The notes: a model not told the origin generated them from the letters alone. Shown: positions 1 to 10,744, counted from the first letter of the stretch. The stretch is 64,000 nucleotides of DNA from Timema cristinae (GCA_039000515.1 JBCFYV010011135.1:28733548-28797547), one strand, 5' to 3'. A program made the numbers and translations.

Positions 1-26
1 AATAATAATAATAATAATAATAATAT
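1..26. repeat. (AAT)n microsatellite
   Basis: Uninterrupted AAT triplets at the window edge. AAT tracts elsewhere in this window follow SINE-B/C tails, so this may be the end of a SINE lying outside the window. Confidence 0.9.
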
Positions 27-44
27 TAACTATTATAAGAATAA

Positions 45-137
45 CCTATTTATATATTGAGATAGTTTTTTCCAGTCCACCTCATTACACCCTATCCTAT
101 CTTGACTAGTTATATCCGGGTCCACCTCATTAAACAC
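45..137. repeat. Two degenerate 46-50 bp units (same family as 4.3-5.1 kb array)
   Basis: Two diverged copies of the unit containing CCAGTCCACCTCATTACACC and CTATCTTGA.CTAGTT, which forms the large array at 4,314-5,141. They show that this LINE-derived unit is dispersed. Confidence 0.7.
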
Positions 138-194
138 ATACAATAAAATCAATATGTGTGTAACAAGAATGTAAAAAAAAAGAACGTTCTTCGA

Positions 195-440
195 TTTTCT
201 CGCTTTTACTGCTCAGACGTTCAGCTTTACGCGGTATTTAATGCTACGATGCTTTATTCAAAATATGGTTCAACACAAAATAAAGTTAGAAGATTCCAAT
301 AGGGTTATTTTCCTTAACAACCCTGTATTTTGAGTTTTATTAATAGAAGGAAATGCGTTAAAATGTGACATCAGCTCATTTTTCAACGACTTTAATCATA
401 TCGCGAGCTATGAGATGATGAAAAGGCTCTAGATTTAGCC
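195..440 (+). mobile_element. Left flank of the dispersed element carrying the 78-bp array
   Basis: About 245 bp of single-copy sequence that aligns, with divergence and small indels, to the reverse complement of 33,147-33,372. Shared blocks include CAGACGTTCA, AGATTCCAA, TTTTGAG and the junction CCTTCCTCTAAC into the 78-bp repeat. No transposase, TIR or superfamily hallmark was recognised. A non-autonomous element, possibly Helitron-like, is one option. Confidence 0.65.
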
Positions 441-1920
441 TTCCTCTAACAAATACAGTCATTGTTTGATATTTGAGAACTAGCAACGAACTTTCCTCTT
501 TACCTTGAGATAGGAAGTTTCCTCTAACAAATACAGTCATTGTTTGATATTTGAGAACTAGCAGCGAGCTTTCCTCTTTACCTGAGATAAGAAGTTTCCT
601 CTAACAAATACAGTCATTGTTTGATATTTAAGAACTAGCAGTGAGCTTTCCTCTTATCTTGAGATAAGAAGTTTCCTCTAACAAATACAGTCATTGTTTG
701 ATATTTGAGAACTAGCAGCGAGCTTTCCTCTTTACCTCGAGATAAGAAGTTTCCTCTAACTAATACAGTCATTGTTTGATATTTGACAACTAGCAGCGAG
801 CTTTCCTCTTTACCTTGAGATAAGAAGTTTCCTCTAACAAATACAGTCATTGTTTGATATTTAAGAACTAGCAGCGAGCTTTCCTCTTTACCTGAGATAA
901 GAAGTTTCCTCTAACAAATACAGTCATTGTTTGATATTTGAGAACTAGCAGCTAGCTTTCCTCTTTACCTCGAGATAAGAAGTTTCCCTAACAAATACAG
1001 TCATTGTTTGATATTTGAGAACTAGCAGCGAGCTTTCCTCTTTACCTCGAGATAAGAAGTTTCCTCTAACAAATACAGTCATTGTTTGATATTTGAGAAC
1101 TAGCACGAACTTTCCTCTTTACCTTGAGATAGGAAGTTTCCTCTAACAAATACAGTCATTGTTTGATATTTGAGAACTAGCAGCGAGCTTTCCTCTTTAC
1201 CTTGAGATAAGAAGTTTCCTCTAACAAATACAGTCATTGTTTGATATTTAAGAACTAGCAGTGAGCTTTCCTCTTTATCTGAGATAAGAAGTTTCCTCTA
1301 ACAATACAGTCTTGTTTGATATTTGAGAACTTAGCAGCGAGCTTTCTCCTCTTTACCTCGAGATAAGAAGTTTCCTCTAACAAATACAGTCATTGTTTAA
1401 AATTTGAGAACTAGCAGCGAGCTTTCCTCTTTACCTCGAGATAAGAAGTTTCCTCTAACAAATACAGTCATTGTTTGATATTTGAGAACTAGCAGTGAGC
1501 TTTCCTCTTTACCTTGAGATAAGAAGTTTCCTCTAACAAATACAGTCATTGTTTAATATTTGAGAACTAGCAGCGAGCTTTCCTCTTTACCTCGAGATAA
1601 GAAGTTTCCCCTAACAAATACAGTCATTGTTTGATATTTGAGAACTAGCAGCGAGCTTTCCTCTTTACCTCGAGATAAGAAGTTTCCTCTAACAAATACA
1701 GTCATTGTTTGATATTTGAGAACTAGCAACGAACTTTCCTCTTTACCTTGAGATAGGAAGTTTCCTCTAACAAATACAGTCATTGTTTGATATTTGAGAA
1801 CTAGCAGCGAGCTTTCCTCTTTACCTTGAGATAAGAAGTTTCCTCTAACAAATACAGTCATTGTTTAATATTTGAGAACTAGCAGCGAGCTTTCCTCTTT
1901 ACCTCGAGATAAGAAGTTTC
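441..1920 (-). repeat. 78-bp minisatellite, about 19 copies
   Basis: The unit contains CTAACAAATACAGTCATTG and GAACTAGCAGCGAGC. Because 78 is divisible by three, the minus strand stays open with a 26-residue periodic peptide (MTVFVRGNFLS...); this is a repeat artefact, not a gene. Most units differ at a few sites, with occasional small deletions. The array stops exactly after AAGAAGTTTC, and the inverted copy at 32,992 stops at the same point. Confidence 0.95.
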
Positions 1921-1956
1921 GACATTGTTTTTACATTCTTTCTTAATGAAATAATG

Positions 1957-2255
1957 TTGACCTCGGTGGTCTTGGGGTAAAGTTCTCCCCTCAGAACCCG
2001 ATGTTAGTGGGTCTATATCCAGCCGGAGTCAACGGATTATCCCTGAGTTAAAAATTTGTGACACAACTTCGTTCGGACGGAAGTAAGCCCCTCAGTCCCA
2101 CGAGGATTGTAACATGTAAAATAAACTTATAAAGTATGTTAAAATAACTTTTCTGCCAAAGTTAATAGCCCTTTTGCTCATAGAAAGTTTAATATACTGA
2201 TATATCAGTCGGTTCAGAAAATGCTCGTTAAATACCTCAAATAAATAAATACAAT
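1957..2255 (+). mobile_element. SINE-A, near full length
   Basis: tRNA-derived SINE. The head starts GACCTCGGTGGTCTTGGGG (A-box-like, one mismatch). The consensus of the copies gives a B box GTTCGAACC and a closing CGAGGTC that pairs with the first seven bases. The anticodon-loop position reads CTCAGGA, so a tRNA-Leu-like source is possible. The body has ACAACTTCCTTCGGA, and the 3' end has GTTCAGAAAGTGC and CCTCAAATAAATAAA. Confidence 0.8.
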
Positions 2256-3030
2256 CTTATTGACATGACAAAAGGGGTTGTAGGTAACGTGTAGACTTGA
2301 GTATGAACTTAAACGGTCTAGAGAAGAAGTCACAGAAAACCATAATTAATTTCCTGCTGACAGAAGCGGCCGCCTTAAACGTCATCAAAGGAGCTCACAA
2401 ATTAATCAGCGTTAAGCTGATATATAAAAAAACAATTATATTAAAGTTATCTTCTGCAACTGTACTAACGAACATGTTTACCTCCTCTTAAAAAAAAAAA
2501 AAAAAAAAGTGACGCGATTCCGAATCAACACGGATCAAAACGAGAGGGGAGGGGGGTGTTAAGGGGAGAGTAATCAACAAAACTGTTGACGCCGCACTAA
2601 TCTGTTATGGTATTGCGGGTAAATATTGGTACAGATATAGCAGTGCATCTATCCGTGTGTAGTCCGGTTGTGTTGACTAACGATTAACGGCGTCCCCCCC
2701 CCCCCCCTCTTGTTCGGTAACGGCGGACGCAACGATTGAAACATGTCGAGGGAAGTCTTCGTTGATCCTGAGCAAGACGAGAACACAGCGGTCGGGATTG
2801 GAAACAGGGGCATTAATTACAGGGTAACATATCGACGGGGATGTTGGACAAAAGAGGGCGTTACGAGAAGGGGGTGGGGTGGGGTTTTAATGTAATCATC
2901 TTCTCAGTAGAATGTTCTAATACTTGGGGACGATATTATAACGAATATCCTCAGACCCGTAGTTACATTATTTATATTATCTACCAAACGGTACTAATAT
3001 TATTGAAACTAGTTTAATCTGTCCAAAAGT
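2256..3030. other. Unannotated stretch with homopolymer runs
   Basis: Contains a 19-20 base A tract (about 2,490-2,509) and a 14-base C tract (about 2,694-2,708). A 64-codon frame at 2,297-2,491 ends just before the A tract, so a processed transcript relic is conceivable, but the peptide is not recognisable. A GC-richer patch lies at 2,700-2,830. Confidence 0.4.
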
Positions 3031-3326
3031 ACAGTCCAATGTTCATAGGAAGAACCTTATCTGACAGCTAGAAAAGTTACTACAGTCCAATGTTCACAGG
3101 AAGAACCTTAGCTGACAGCTAGAAAAGCTACTACAGTCCAATGTTCATAGGAAGAACCTTATCTGACAGCTAGAAAAGTTACTACAGTCCAATGTTCATA
3201 GGAATAACCTTATCTGACAGCTAGAAAAGTTACTACAGTCCAATGTTCATAGGAAGAACCTTAGCTGACAGCTAGAAAAGCTACTACAGTCCAATGTTCA
3301 TAGGAAGAACCTTATCTGACAGCTGG
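3031..3326 (-). repeat. 51-bp minisatellite, about 6 copies
   Basis: Unit starts ACAGTCCAATGTTCATAGG and continues AAGAACCTTATCTGACAGC. Units starting at 3,031, 3,082, 3,133, 3,184, 3,235 and 3,286 give an exact 51-bp period. Two variants (TTATCTGAC..AAAGTT and TTAGCTGAC..AAAGCT) are interspersed. It is the reverse complement of the large array at 60.4-63.4 kb. Confidence 0.95.
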
Positions 3327-3494
3327 AAATATATTATATATACACAGCCGTTTTGGTGGTCAAAACGTTTAAATGGTCATTCTCACAATCTACTAGGTAA
3401 CAAAACGTCGAGCACAAAAATCTATAATTTCCTGAAATGGATGTTGTTTTTTTGGATGTCATGGCTTGTCGGTTTGTTAATAATGTAATTATTA

Positions 3495-3529
<35 letters not shown>

Positions 3530-3531
3530 AT
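3495..3531. repeat. (AGT)n microsatellite
   Basis: About twelve AGT triplets. Confidence 0.95.
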
Positions 3532-3618
3532 TTCAAAAAAAATTATTATTGAGCTGGACAACAGTCTTAGACCTATAACAGGCCAGCGCTGAAAAGTACA
3601 CAAGTACCTTACAAACAC

Positions 3619-3672
<54 letters not shown>
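3619..3672. repeat. (AAT)n microsatellite
   Basis: About eighteen AAT triplets. It gives a leucine- or tyrosine-run frame on the minus strand, which is spurious. Confidence 0.95.
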
Positions 3673-3675
<3 letters not shown>

Positions 3676-4313
3676 TAGTAGTAAAAGCACAGGCATTTAA
3701 AGAGCAGTATCAATAAGCAAACAAATAAAGTATACAAATGTAAATTAGTGATATTGAAGTTCCTTAAATAAATCTCTGAGTTTGGATACATTTTTTTTTA
3801 TGATAAAAGTCGAATTCAACAAATTTGGAACGACCTATAGGTCCAACCTTGTAAGAGAAGGGATATGAACACCTACATTATCAAGGGCAAACTTTCAACA
3901 AATGTTGCTATTGAAGATATTATAAACAAAAAGGGAATCATAATATAAAGTCCACGCAAAAAGATAGTTTGGAGCCCTAATCATAATAAATGAGGTTAGT
4001 AAAGAATCTATCAAAGCACGCAATGACAAATTTTCTTTGAACGTTTTCTGAACTGGGGAGAGTCAGTTAAGGTAAATCCAAGCACACTCAAAAATTACAT
4101 TAGAACCAAAGTATAGTTTTCAATATTTCTTGAAATATTCTTTTTGATTTATAACTAAATAAAGAGTATTGAATAAATAAAAATTGCCCAGAATCTATAG
4201 TAGATATACTGTATGATACGACAAACTCGTAAATAATTCAAAAATTGTGTTTACTAAGAGAATGTCTACCTACTCCACGGCATTGGATGTATATTGACAC
4301 ATTAAAAAAAATT
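3673..4313. other. AT-rich stretch, nothing recognised
   Basis: No SINE, TIR or coding signal seen. Confidence 0.4.
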
Positions 4314-5141
4314 ACGCCACCTATCCTTATCTTGAGCTAGTTCTATCCAGTTCCCCTCATTACACCATCTATATCCCTATCTTGAGCTAGTTCTAGCCAG
4401 TCCACCTCATTACACCATCTATATCCCTATCTTGAGCTAGTTCTAGCCAGTCCACCTCATTACACCATCTATATCCCTATCTTGAGCTAGTTCTAGCCAG
4501 TCCACCTCATTACAACCTATCCCTATCTTGAGCTAGTTCTGTCCAGTCCACCTCATTACACCATCTATATCCCTATCTTGAGCTAGTTCTAGCCAGTCCA
4601 CCTCATTACAACCTATCCCTATCTTGAGCTAGTTCTGTCCAGTCCCCCTCATTACACCATCTATATCCTTATCTTGAGCTAGTTCTGTCCAGTCCACCTC
4701 ATTACACCCTATCCCTATCTTGAGCTAGTTATATCCAGTCCACCTCATTACACCATCTATATCCCTATCTTGAGCTAGTTCTAGCCAGTCCACCTCATTA
4801 CACCATCTATATCCTTATCTTGAGCTAGTTCTGTCCAGTCCACCTCATTACACCCTATCCCTATCTTGAGCTAGTTATATCCAGTCCACCTCATTACACC
4901 ATCTATATCTCTATCTTGAGCTAGTTCTAGCCAGTCCACCTCATTACACCATCTATATCCTTATCTTGAGCTAGTTCTGTCCAGTCCACCTCATTACACC
5001 CTATCCCTATCTTGAGCTAGTTCTATCCAGTCCACCTCATTACACCCTATCCTTATCTTGAGATAGTTCTATCCAGTCCACCTCATTACACCCTATCCCT
5101 ATCTTGAGCTAGTTATATCCAGTCCACCTCATTACAACCTA
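4314..5141 (-). repeat. 46-50 bp minisatellite of LINE C-terminal origin, about 17 copies
   Basis: The plus-strand unit reads CTATCTTGAGCTAGTT, a variable TCTA/TATA, then CCAGTCCACCTCATTACACC with or without ATCTATATCC. Read on the minus strand, one frame gives VDWIELAQDRD (some units have a stop in place of E). This is close to the VDW-(x)-LAQDRD(R)W motif found at the C-terminus of many LINE reverse-transcriptase ORFs. The 50-bp unit shifts frame at every junction, so no long peptide results. The array abuts further LINE-like sequence at 5,142-5,215. Confidence 0.85.
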
Positions 5142-5215
5142 TTTCTTTCGGGTCCATTCTAATGATATCCTTCCAGGTCTTCCCACTGATCTCTTCCCAT
5201 TGGGTTTACTAGTCG
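5142..5215 (-). pseudogene. LINE ORF C-terminal relic next to the 50-bp array
   Basis: The minus strand reads K-P-N-GKRSVGRP-GRISLEW before a stop. GKR(S)xGRP is the basic segment that precedes the xxDW.LAQDRDRW tail in many non-LTR retrotransposon reverse transcriptases. It lies immediately upstream, in the minus-strand sense, of the VDWIELAQDRD units, which is the expected order in the protein. Diverged and frameshifted. The LINE clade is not determined. Confidence 0.6.
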
Positions 5216-5388
5216 ATACTCTGCACAAGATTCTAGAATCTTCTGAGTACAGGGTATGTAACTCATTATTATGTGGCATGCGAGATTTTACTACCATAAC
5301 AATGTATGTTGTTGGGTTTGTTAATTATAGTGATATATTATTTAATCAAATACTTGGATGAAGAATTTTGACGTCACTTTAAAAAAAG

Positions 5389-5393
<5 letters not shown>

Positions 5394-5423
<30 letters not shown>

Positions 5424-5434
5424 CATCATCATCA
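5394..5434. repeat. (ATT)n/(ATC)n microsatellite (SINE-C tail)
   Basis: Sits at the tail end of the minus-strand SINE-C copy that follows, as expected for a (AAT)n SINE tail. Confidence 0.85.
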
Positions 5435-5556
5435 CCGCGTCTTACTACCCGTTCACTTACGCTAATGTGTAATGGTAGGGTGATTGTGAGATGAAATGGA
5501 GGACCTACAATTTAACGTGGGAACCGAACCACGGTGGAGGCCTGGCATAATAGTTT
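5435..5556 (-). mobile_element. SINE-C, 5'-truncated
   Basis: Only the 3' half is present, from the CCACCGTGGTTCGG block to the shared tail; a few bases of the tail are lost. Confidence 0.85.
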
Positions 5557-6197
5557 AGTAGAGTGTACTCATGTATTGTCTGTCAATTTAAAAAACTATT
5601 TCCATTAAATGTGAAAATGATGCTCTTCTAAAGGAAGAATTCCTGAACGTTTGAATTAAGCTAAATCCATTTGTATATAAATGTTTGATTGACATTTCAT
5701 TATCACTAGTTTTAGTGGAACAAATAGTTTTAAAAAAACAAACGAAAATATAGTTTATAATTCTCATACAGCAATAAATAAAGGTTTTGAAATACTGTTA
5801 AAAAATATCTTTGAGGACCACATGGTAAAAATAATTACTTGATTAATCTCTTCATACATTTCAAACAAAAAGAGAGATCGAGAAAATATTGTGCTATAGT
5901 TATTTATAATAGATTTATAGCTCCTAAGCGACGCATGTTCATCCACTGATGGTTTTGACGTCATATAATCGACCGTACGTATACAGTCTTATTACTACAA
6001 GACAACGCATGTTTTGCCACTAGGCTAGACCCAAGACACTACCAACAATTAAATGCGACTTTGACGTCTTTCTAACCGTGGCCTCTACGCAAACTTATTA
6101 CTATTTGACAATACTCGTTTTGCCAATGCTCCTCTGCTATACTTAATATCACCTCTGAGGAGTCTGTAGGTCTAATAAACAAAATATATTTATCCCC
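5557..6197. other. Unannotated stretch
   Basis: AT-rich. Two short TTTTGCCA-containing segments (about 6,010 and 6,117) resemble the start of the element that follows but are not convincing. Confidence 0.3.
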
Positions 6198-6355
6198 ACG
6201 CTCTCTCTCTCTGCTAAATAATGCCAAATCTCCTAGCTCTCAGTACTCGCGAAAGGTGTTGTTCTAACCTAGAAAAAGATACTCCCAATATCGACGAACC
6301 AGTGGTTCAAACTGTCTTAAATTTTAGGGAATATTTACCTAAAAATTCAAGAAAA
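6198..6355 (+). mobile_element. Left flank of the dispersed element carrying the 80-bp array
   Basis: About 155 bp that aligns to 24,336-24,480. Shared blocks are TGCCAAATCTCCT.GCTCTCAGT, AACATCGAC/ATATCGACGAACCAG and the entry into the repeat, TGTTTCCCAATA. Superfamily unknown. Confidence 0.65.
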
Positions 6356-7080
6356 TGACAGCTATGTTTCCCAATAGTAACCATACAGTTCTCTCAGAGA
6401 TGATATTTGAAGATTGACCACTTGAAAATAAGAGAATAACAAGCTGTTTCCCAATAGTAACCATACAGTTCCCTCAGAGATGATATTTGAAGATTGACCA
6501 CATGAAAACAAGAGAATGACAAGCTGTTTCTCAATAGTAACCATACAGTTCCCTCAAAGATGATATTAGAAGATTGACCACATGAAAACAAGAGAATGAC
6601 AAGCTGTTTCCCAATAGTAACCATACAGTTCTCTCAAAGATGATATTTGAAGATTGACCACATGAAAACAAGAGAATGACAAGCTGTTTCTCAATAGTAA
6701 CCATACAGTTCCCTCAAAGATGATATTAGAAGATTGACCACATGAAAACAAGAGAATGACAAGCTGTTTCCCAATAGTAACCATACAGTTCTCTCAAAGA
6801 TGATATTTGAAGATTGACCACATGAAAACAAGAGAATGACAAGCTGTTTCCCAATAGTAACCATACAGTTCTCTCAAAGATGATATTAGAAGATTGACCA
6901 CATGAAAACAAGAGAATGACAAGCTGTTTCCCAATAGTAATCATACAGTTCCCTCAGAGATGATATTTGAAGATTGACCACATGAAAACAAGAGAATGAC
7001 AAGCTGTTTCCCAATAGTAACCATACAGTTCCCTCAGAGATGATATTTGAAGATTGACCACATGAAAACAAGAGAATAAC
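6356..7080. repeat. 80-bp minisatellite, about 9 copies
   Basis: Unit contains GTTTCCCAATAGTAACCATAC, AGATGATATTTGAAGATTG and CATGAAAACAAGAGAATGA. Exact 80-bp periodicity; the frame-broken minus-strand peptides it produces are spurious. A single-unit version is at 24.48-24.54 kb. Confidence 0.95.
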
Positions 7081-7083
7081 ACT

Positions 7084-7195
7084 AAATGTTTTTCCACACT
7101 TCTTCCACGCTAATGCATGTACACTTCCTGTAAATTCAACATTTCTCATCCCTAAATCGTTAGAGTAATTAATTTATATGAGTTTAACCCTAAAC
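7084..7195 (+). mobile_element. SINE-B, 3' half only, degraded
   Basis: Matches the SINE-B body (TTTTTCCAC, CACTTCCTGTAAATTCAAC, ATCCCTAAA, TTAGAGTAATTA) directly after the 80-bp array. Confidence 0.6.
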
Positions 7196-7670
7196 TGTAT
7201 TAATACCTGATACTATATGGGATAAAAATCCACTTTAATACCACTAAAATGCATCCACATGAAAAGATTTGTTTTAAACAAAGAAATTAATTCAAAAGAA
7301 TATATAAAACATTTTTTCAAAATTATTGAGTCAGAATTATTTCATGAGAAATCTTATTTTAAAGAAAACATTCCCACAAATTGAACCAAAATTATTTTTA
7401 TATTATAAATGTTAAAGACCAAACATCTTTCCGGGAAATAACTTTTTATGTTTTAGTTTTAAGAAATCATAATAAATCTTTAACAAATAGACTTAAATAA
7501 GTTTAGCCTATTTTTTAAAGCCTGGCTTACAGAGGGAATTTTTACGAGGTATTTAAAATTTATAGATTTTTTAATAGTTTTGAAAATATACGACTGTAAT
7601 AAAAACTGCAGTAAAAATCGTAGCCTTCCTTGAGTTAACAATCAACAGACACATGAGATTATATAAATTT
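7196..7670. other. AT-rich stretch, nothing recognised
   Basis: No repeat family or coding signal identified. Confidence 0.4.
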
Positions 7671-8223
7671 TTTATCGAGATATTATTTTAACGTGCATAA
7701 ACATACATTAGACCAGTTTAGGTGGACGTGTGGTCTAAGGTGTCACTATCGTGTTGGGCTAGACTGCCGATGACCGGAAGATCGAAGTTCGAAACCCGGT
7801 CGGGTACACTGAGGGAGGTTTTTCAAAAATAGTTTTCCACTATCCCTCCACGCAAATCCGGGTACACTTCCACTCATTATAACCTTCTTAATCCCTAAAA
7901 CCACCAGCGTAATTAGTACATAATTATGTATCCCTAACGGGTAGTAATACGCGGTGCTAAAATAAAAATTATATCAGGACAAGAGAATTTATATGAGTGA
8001 TAGCGAAAGAGCTGACCGATTATGCCGGGAAAGGTATTTTAATATAACTTTCAGGGTTATTTTACATACCACAATCAACATGGGACCGATGGCTCTACTT
8101 CCACTGCGAAGGAAGTTGTGCAACGGATTTTTATCGCTCGAGAATAGACCGACTGGGCTTGAACCCACGAACATCTGGTCCTGAAGCGAACACTTTACCC
8201 CAAGACCCCCCGAGGTCGATTCG
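7671..8223 (-). mobile_element. SINE-A, interrupted by SINE-B
   Basis: Tail fragment at about 7,671-7,710 (reverse of ...ACGTTAAATACCTC), body and head at about 7,976-8,223 ending ..CCCCGAGGTCGA. SINE-B at 7,716-7,970 splits it, so SINE-A is the older insertion. The overlapping short frames on both strands are not genes. Confidence 0.75.
7716..7970 (+). mobile_element. SINE-B, nested in SINE-A
   Basis: Head TTAGGTGGACGTGTGGTCTAAG, B box GTTCGAAAC (one mismatch), body CCTCCACGCAAATCCGGGTAC, tail AACGGGTAGTAATACGCGG and a short A/T tail. Confidence 0.85.
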
Positions 8224-8369
8224 GTTTTAATTATAATAATAATTACATCAGCACCACTCCGTTGATAGAATAACAACTGACGACGGATGTTCTGATTGTG
8301 TCAGCCATATACACGTCCCCCCCCCCCAAAAAAAAAAGTCTCCAGGCTGTGACAGTGTTAATTTGATTG

Positions 8370-9207
8370 GTATTGATCAGTGGCGGCTCGTGTATAGGAA
8401 CTGCGGAACTGCAGCACCCCCTATTTCCACGTGATATTATCGATAACATTTAATATGATAAGTCCTTTTTCTTTAATTCTTTCTTTATTTATGTAGTACA
8501 ATATATATTCCTTAAGCTTAATGACAGTACTTCAGTAGCCATCCCCCAGTTTATTAAAAAGTTACAAACAATTTTTGTATGGAACTGTGCGCTTCACAGT
8601 GTCAGTGACGTGGTGTTTGACTGTTGTGCACATGCGTACATATGTGAGGGGGGTGGAGAGGAAGGTGGACTGCTAGGTAGAGAGAGCACTGTTGTTCTCA
8701 CAGTGCCGGTTCTGGCGTGATGGTGGAAGTGTTTTTTACTCAGCGTGTGTTGTGCTTAAAAACTGTGTACCATATTCTTGAATGTGATAATCTGTAAAAG
8801 AGTGTAGAATTATATTATTATTCTACTCCCAGCTATTCTATTTGATTCATTTTTTTCTGTTCTTTTATATAACAGAAAGACTAAATGCGCTTGCAGTACT
8901 TTCAATGGAGAAAAATTTCCTCAATTGTCATCCAGAGATCAAGGAGAAAATTATTGAACTTTTTGCGCAAATTAAAACAAAAAGAATGGATTTCATTTTT
9001 AAAAGAATAGATGAAGCAACAACTTTAACAATTTAAGTAAAAGTAAGTAAAAAAATATGTTTTATTGTTAAGATTTTATCAAGTTTCTGAATAAATTTTT
9101 TTTTATACATGTTTTTTCCCCTTTTACACAATTTTAAAACAAAGGCTAAACAATTTCTGGAGCAGCACCCCCAATAATTTTAGCTGCGAGCCGCCACTGG
9201 TATTGAT
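8370..9207 (+). mobile_element. hAT-superfamily transposon, 822-bp internal-deletion derivative with 8-bp TSD
   Basis: Element at 8,378-9,199. Its termini are CAGTGGCGGCTCG and CGAGCCGCCACTG (perfect 13-bp inverted ends), with subterminal GCAGCACCCCC seen from both sides. It is bracketed by identical 8-bp direct repeats GTATTGAT (8,370-8,377 and 9,200-9,207), the diagnostic hAT TSD length. It carries a 5' region without a recognisable exon, then the last transposase exon and a polyadenylation signal AATAAA (about 9,090). An intact TSD and ends suggest a fairly young insertion; most of the transposase is missing, so it is non-autonomous. Confidence 0.9.
8876..9036 (+). pseudogene. hAT transposase, last exon remnant (dimerisation-domain tail)
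   Basis: A polypyrimidine-rich tract ending in AACAG at 8,871-8,875 resembles a 3' splice site. The exon then reads ERLNALAVLSMEKNFL followed by about 35 residues to a TAA. RLN.LA.LSMEK is typical of the extreme C-terminus of hAT transposases and their domesticated ZMYM/TTF-type relatives (the hAT dimerisation region). No catalytic or zinc-finger part is present within the element, so no active transposase can be made. Confidence 0.75.
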
Positions 9208-10049
9208 ACTATCTATCAAATGTGACATCTGACTTGACGTGTGACTATATTAAAGACATTTTAATGACTCTCTTTAAGTGCCATATTATACTGTAATTCA
9301 TAACAAAATCTTTCTATAAAAAGAGCTATTTTCTGTGTATAATAAAGAGGTGGGTAATATAAGGTTAAAAGAAAGATAGGATAAGTTTTTATTTGATACA
9401 TTTATTTATACAGTCTCTCCCCATCCTTTCGTCTTCACACCCTTCAAGAAAATAGTCACCCAACCCCATTCTAGATGTGGAACATTCTCACATTTTATAT
9501 TATTACTCTCATACTTCTTAGTGTCAACTTCTCTTTCTCTATTCAACTCTCCCTTGGGATCACCTCCAACTCTTTCTCTCACATAAAAAAAAACCTTTCT
9601 CGAGAAGGGAATGTAAATCAAAATCCGATGCAAGGAACATCTGTTGCCTGATACTTCACGAATGGTCATCTTTTCGATCCTTCTGGACATCGACTTGGAG
9701 GGAAGGGGAAGGGGTTTACAGGGGAAGGGGAAGGAAGACACTACCCTTCTATAGCCATACGTTTCCGCTTCATCTTATAAGGGCGTTTGATCCTGTGACC
9801 AGTCAATAAAACCATATTTTGAATTATTCATAGCCGCGTTTTAACAGTGTCCCCTCGTAAATATTTTTTTTCACGCTCCATTTCATTGTTTCAGCGCGGA
9901 AAAGTCATGGTATATTAAATATGTTTTGGCGTATGGATCCATAAACGTTCAGCTCTATTAGCTTATTGATGCAATGGATGGTGAACCAATTTTATATAAA
10001 CATTGATTTTTATCGGAATCATCCTCTAGAACACAAGTATTATTTTTCT
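9208..10049. other. Unannotated stretch
   Basis: Contains a 111-codon minus-strand frame (9,406-9,741) with no recognisable motif and biased composition. No repeat relatives found in the window. Confidence 0.3.
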
Positions 10050-10280
10050 ATACCGCGTCTTAACTTATGTACTAATTCTGCTGATATTTTTAGGGATTTT
10101 TAAGGTTACACTTAGAGGAAATGTACCCGAATTTGCTTGGAGGTAAAGTGGAAATTCATTTTGGAAAAAACCTCCTCAGTGCACTCTACCGGGATTCGAA
10201 CCTCGATCTCTCTATCATTGACAGTCTAGCCTATTGCGAGAATAACGATTTAGACCATGCGGCCACCGAATCGGGTAATT
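10050..10280 (-). mobile_element. SINE-B, full length, diverged
   Basis: Reverse-oriented tail CCGCGTCTTA, body, B-box region GGGATTCGAACCTCGATC and head GACCATGCGGCCACCGAATCG. Confidence 0.85.
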
Positions 10281-10451
10281 ATTTCAGTCACCACCTGTAA
10301 TTTGTTGTCGGTTTCCCTGGTCCACTCTGTATACACCAAAAGAAATTATTGTGAGGACTATTTATTTCAAGGTATATACTATCATTCATAAAAGTCATAA
10401 AATTATCTTTCAGGTCATGTTTAAGAATTTTTTTTTTCTTTTACTTTGTTC

Positions 10452-10744
10452 AGGGTGACCTGGCGGTCTAGGGTAAGGTATTGGACTTCTGTGCTGGGGT
10501 TCACTCCTCGGTCCCGGCACAGATTTATCTGATTACCAAACCCTTCCTTCACCTCTGACAAGACGTGTATTAATCACAACTTGTGAATGTGGGGAATGTC
10601 AGGCCTCCACCGTGGTTCGGATTCCACGTTAAACTGTAGGTCCTCCATTTCATCTCACAATCACCCTACCAATACACATTAGCGTAAGTGCGTACAACCC
10701 GAACGGGTAAGTAAGACGCAGTGCTAATAATAATAATAATAATA

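Noticed and set aside
635..1861. Minus-strand 26-residue-repeat peptides (MTVFVRGNFLS...)
   Set aside because: By-product of the 78-bp minisatellite.
3334..3791. Leucine-run and tyrosine-run peptides
   Set aside because: Translations of AAT and AGT microsatellites.
6362..7149. Series of minus-strand frames (MVTIGKQLVIL...)
   Set aside because: Shadow of the 80-bp repeat; frame breaks at each unit.
9406..9741. 111-codon minus-strand frame
   Set aside because: No recognisable motif, no splice or start support, low-complexity ends. Left as unannotated.
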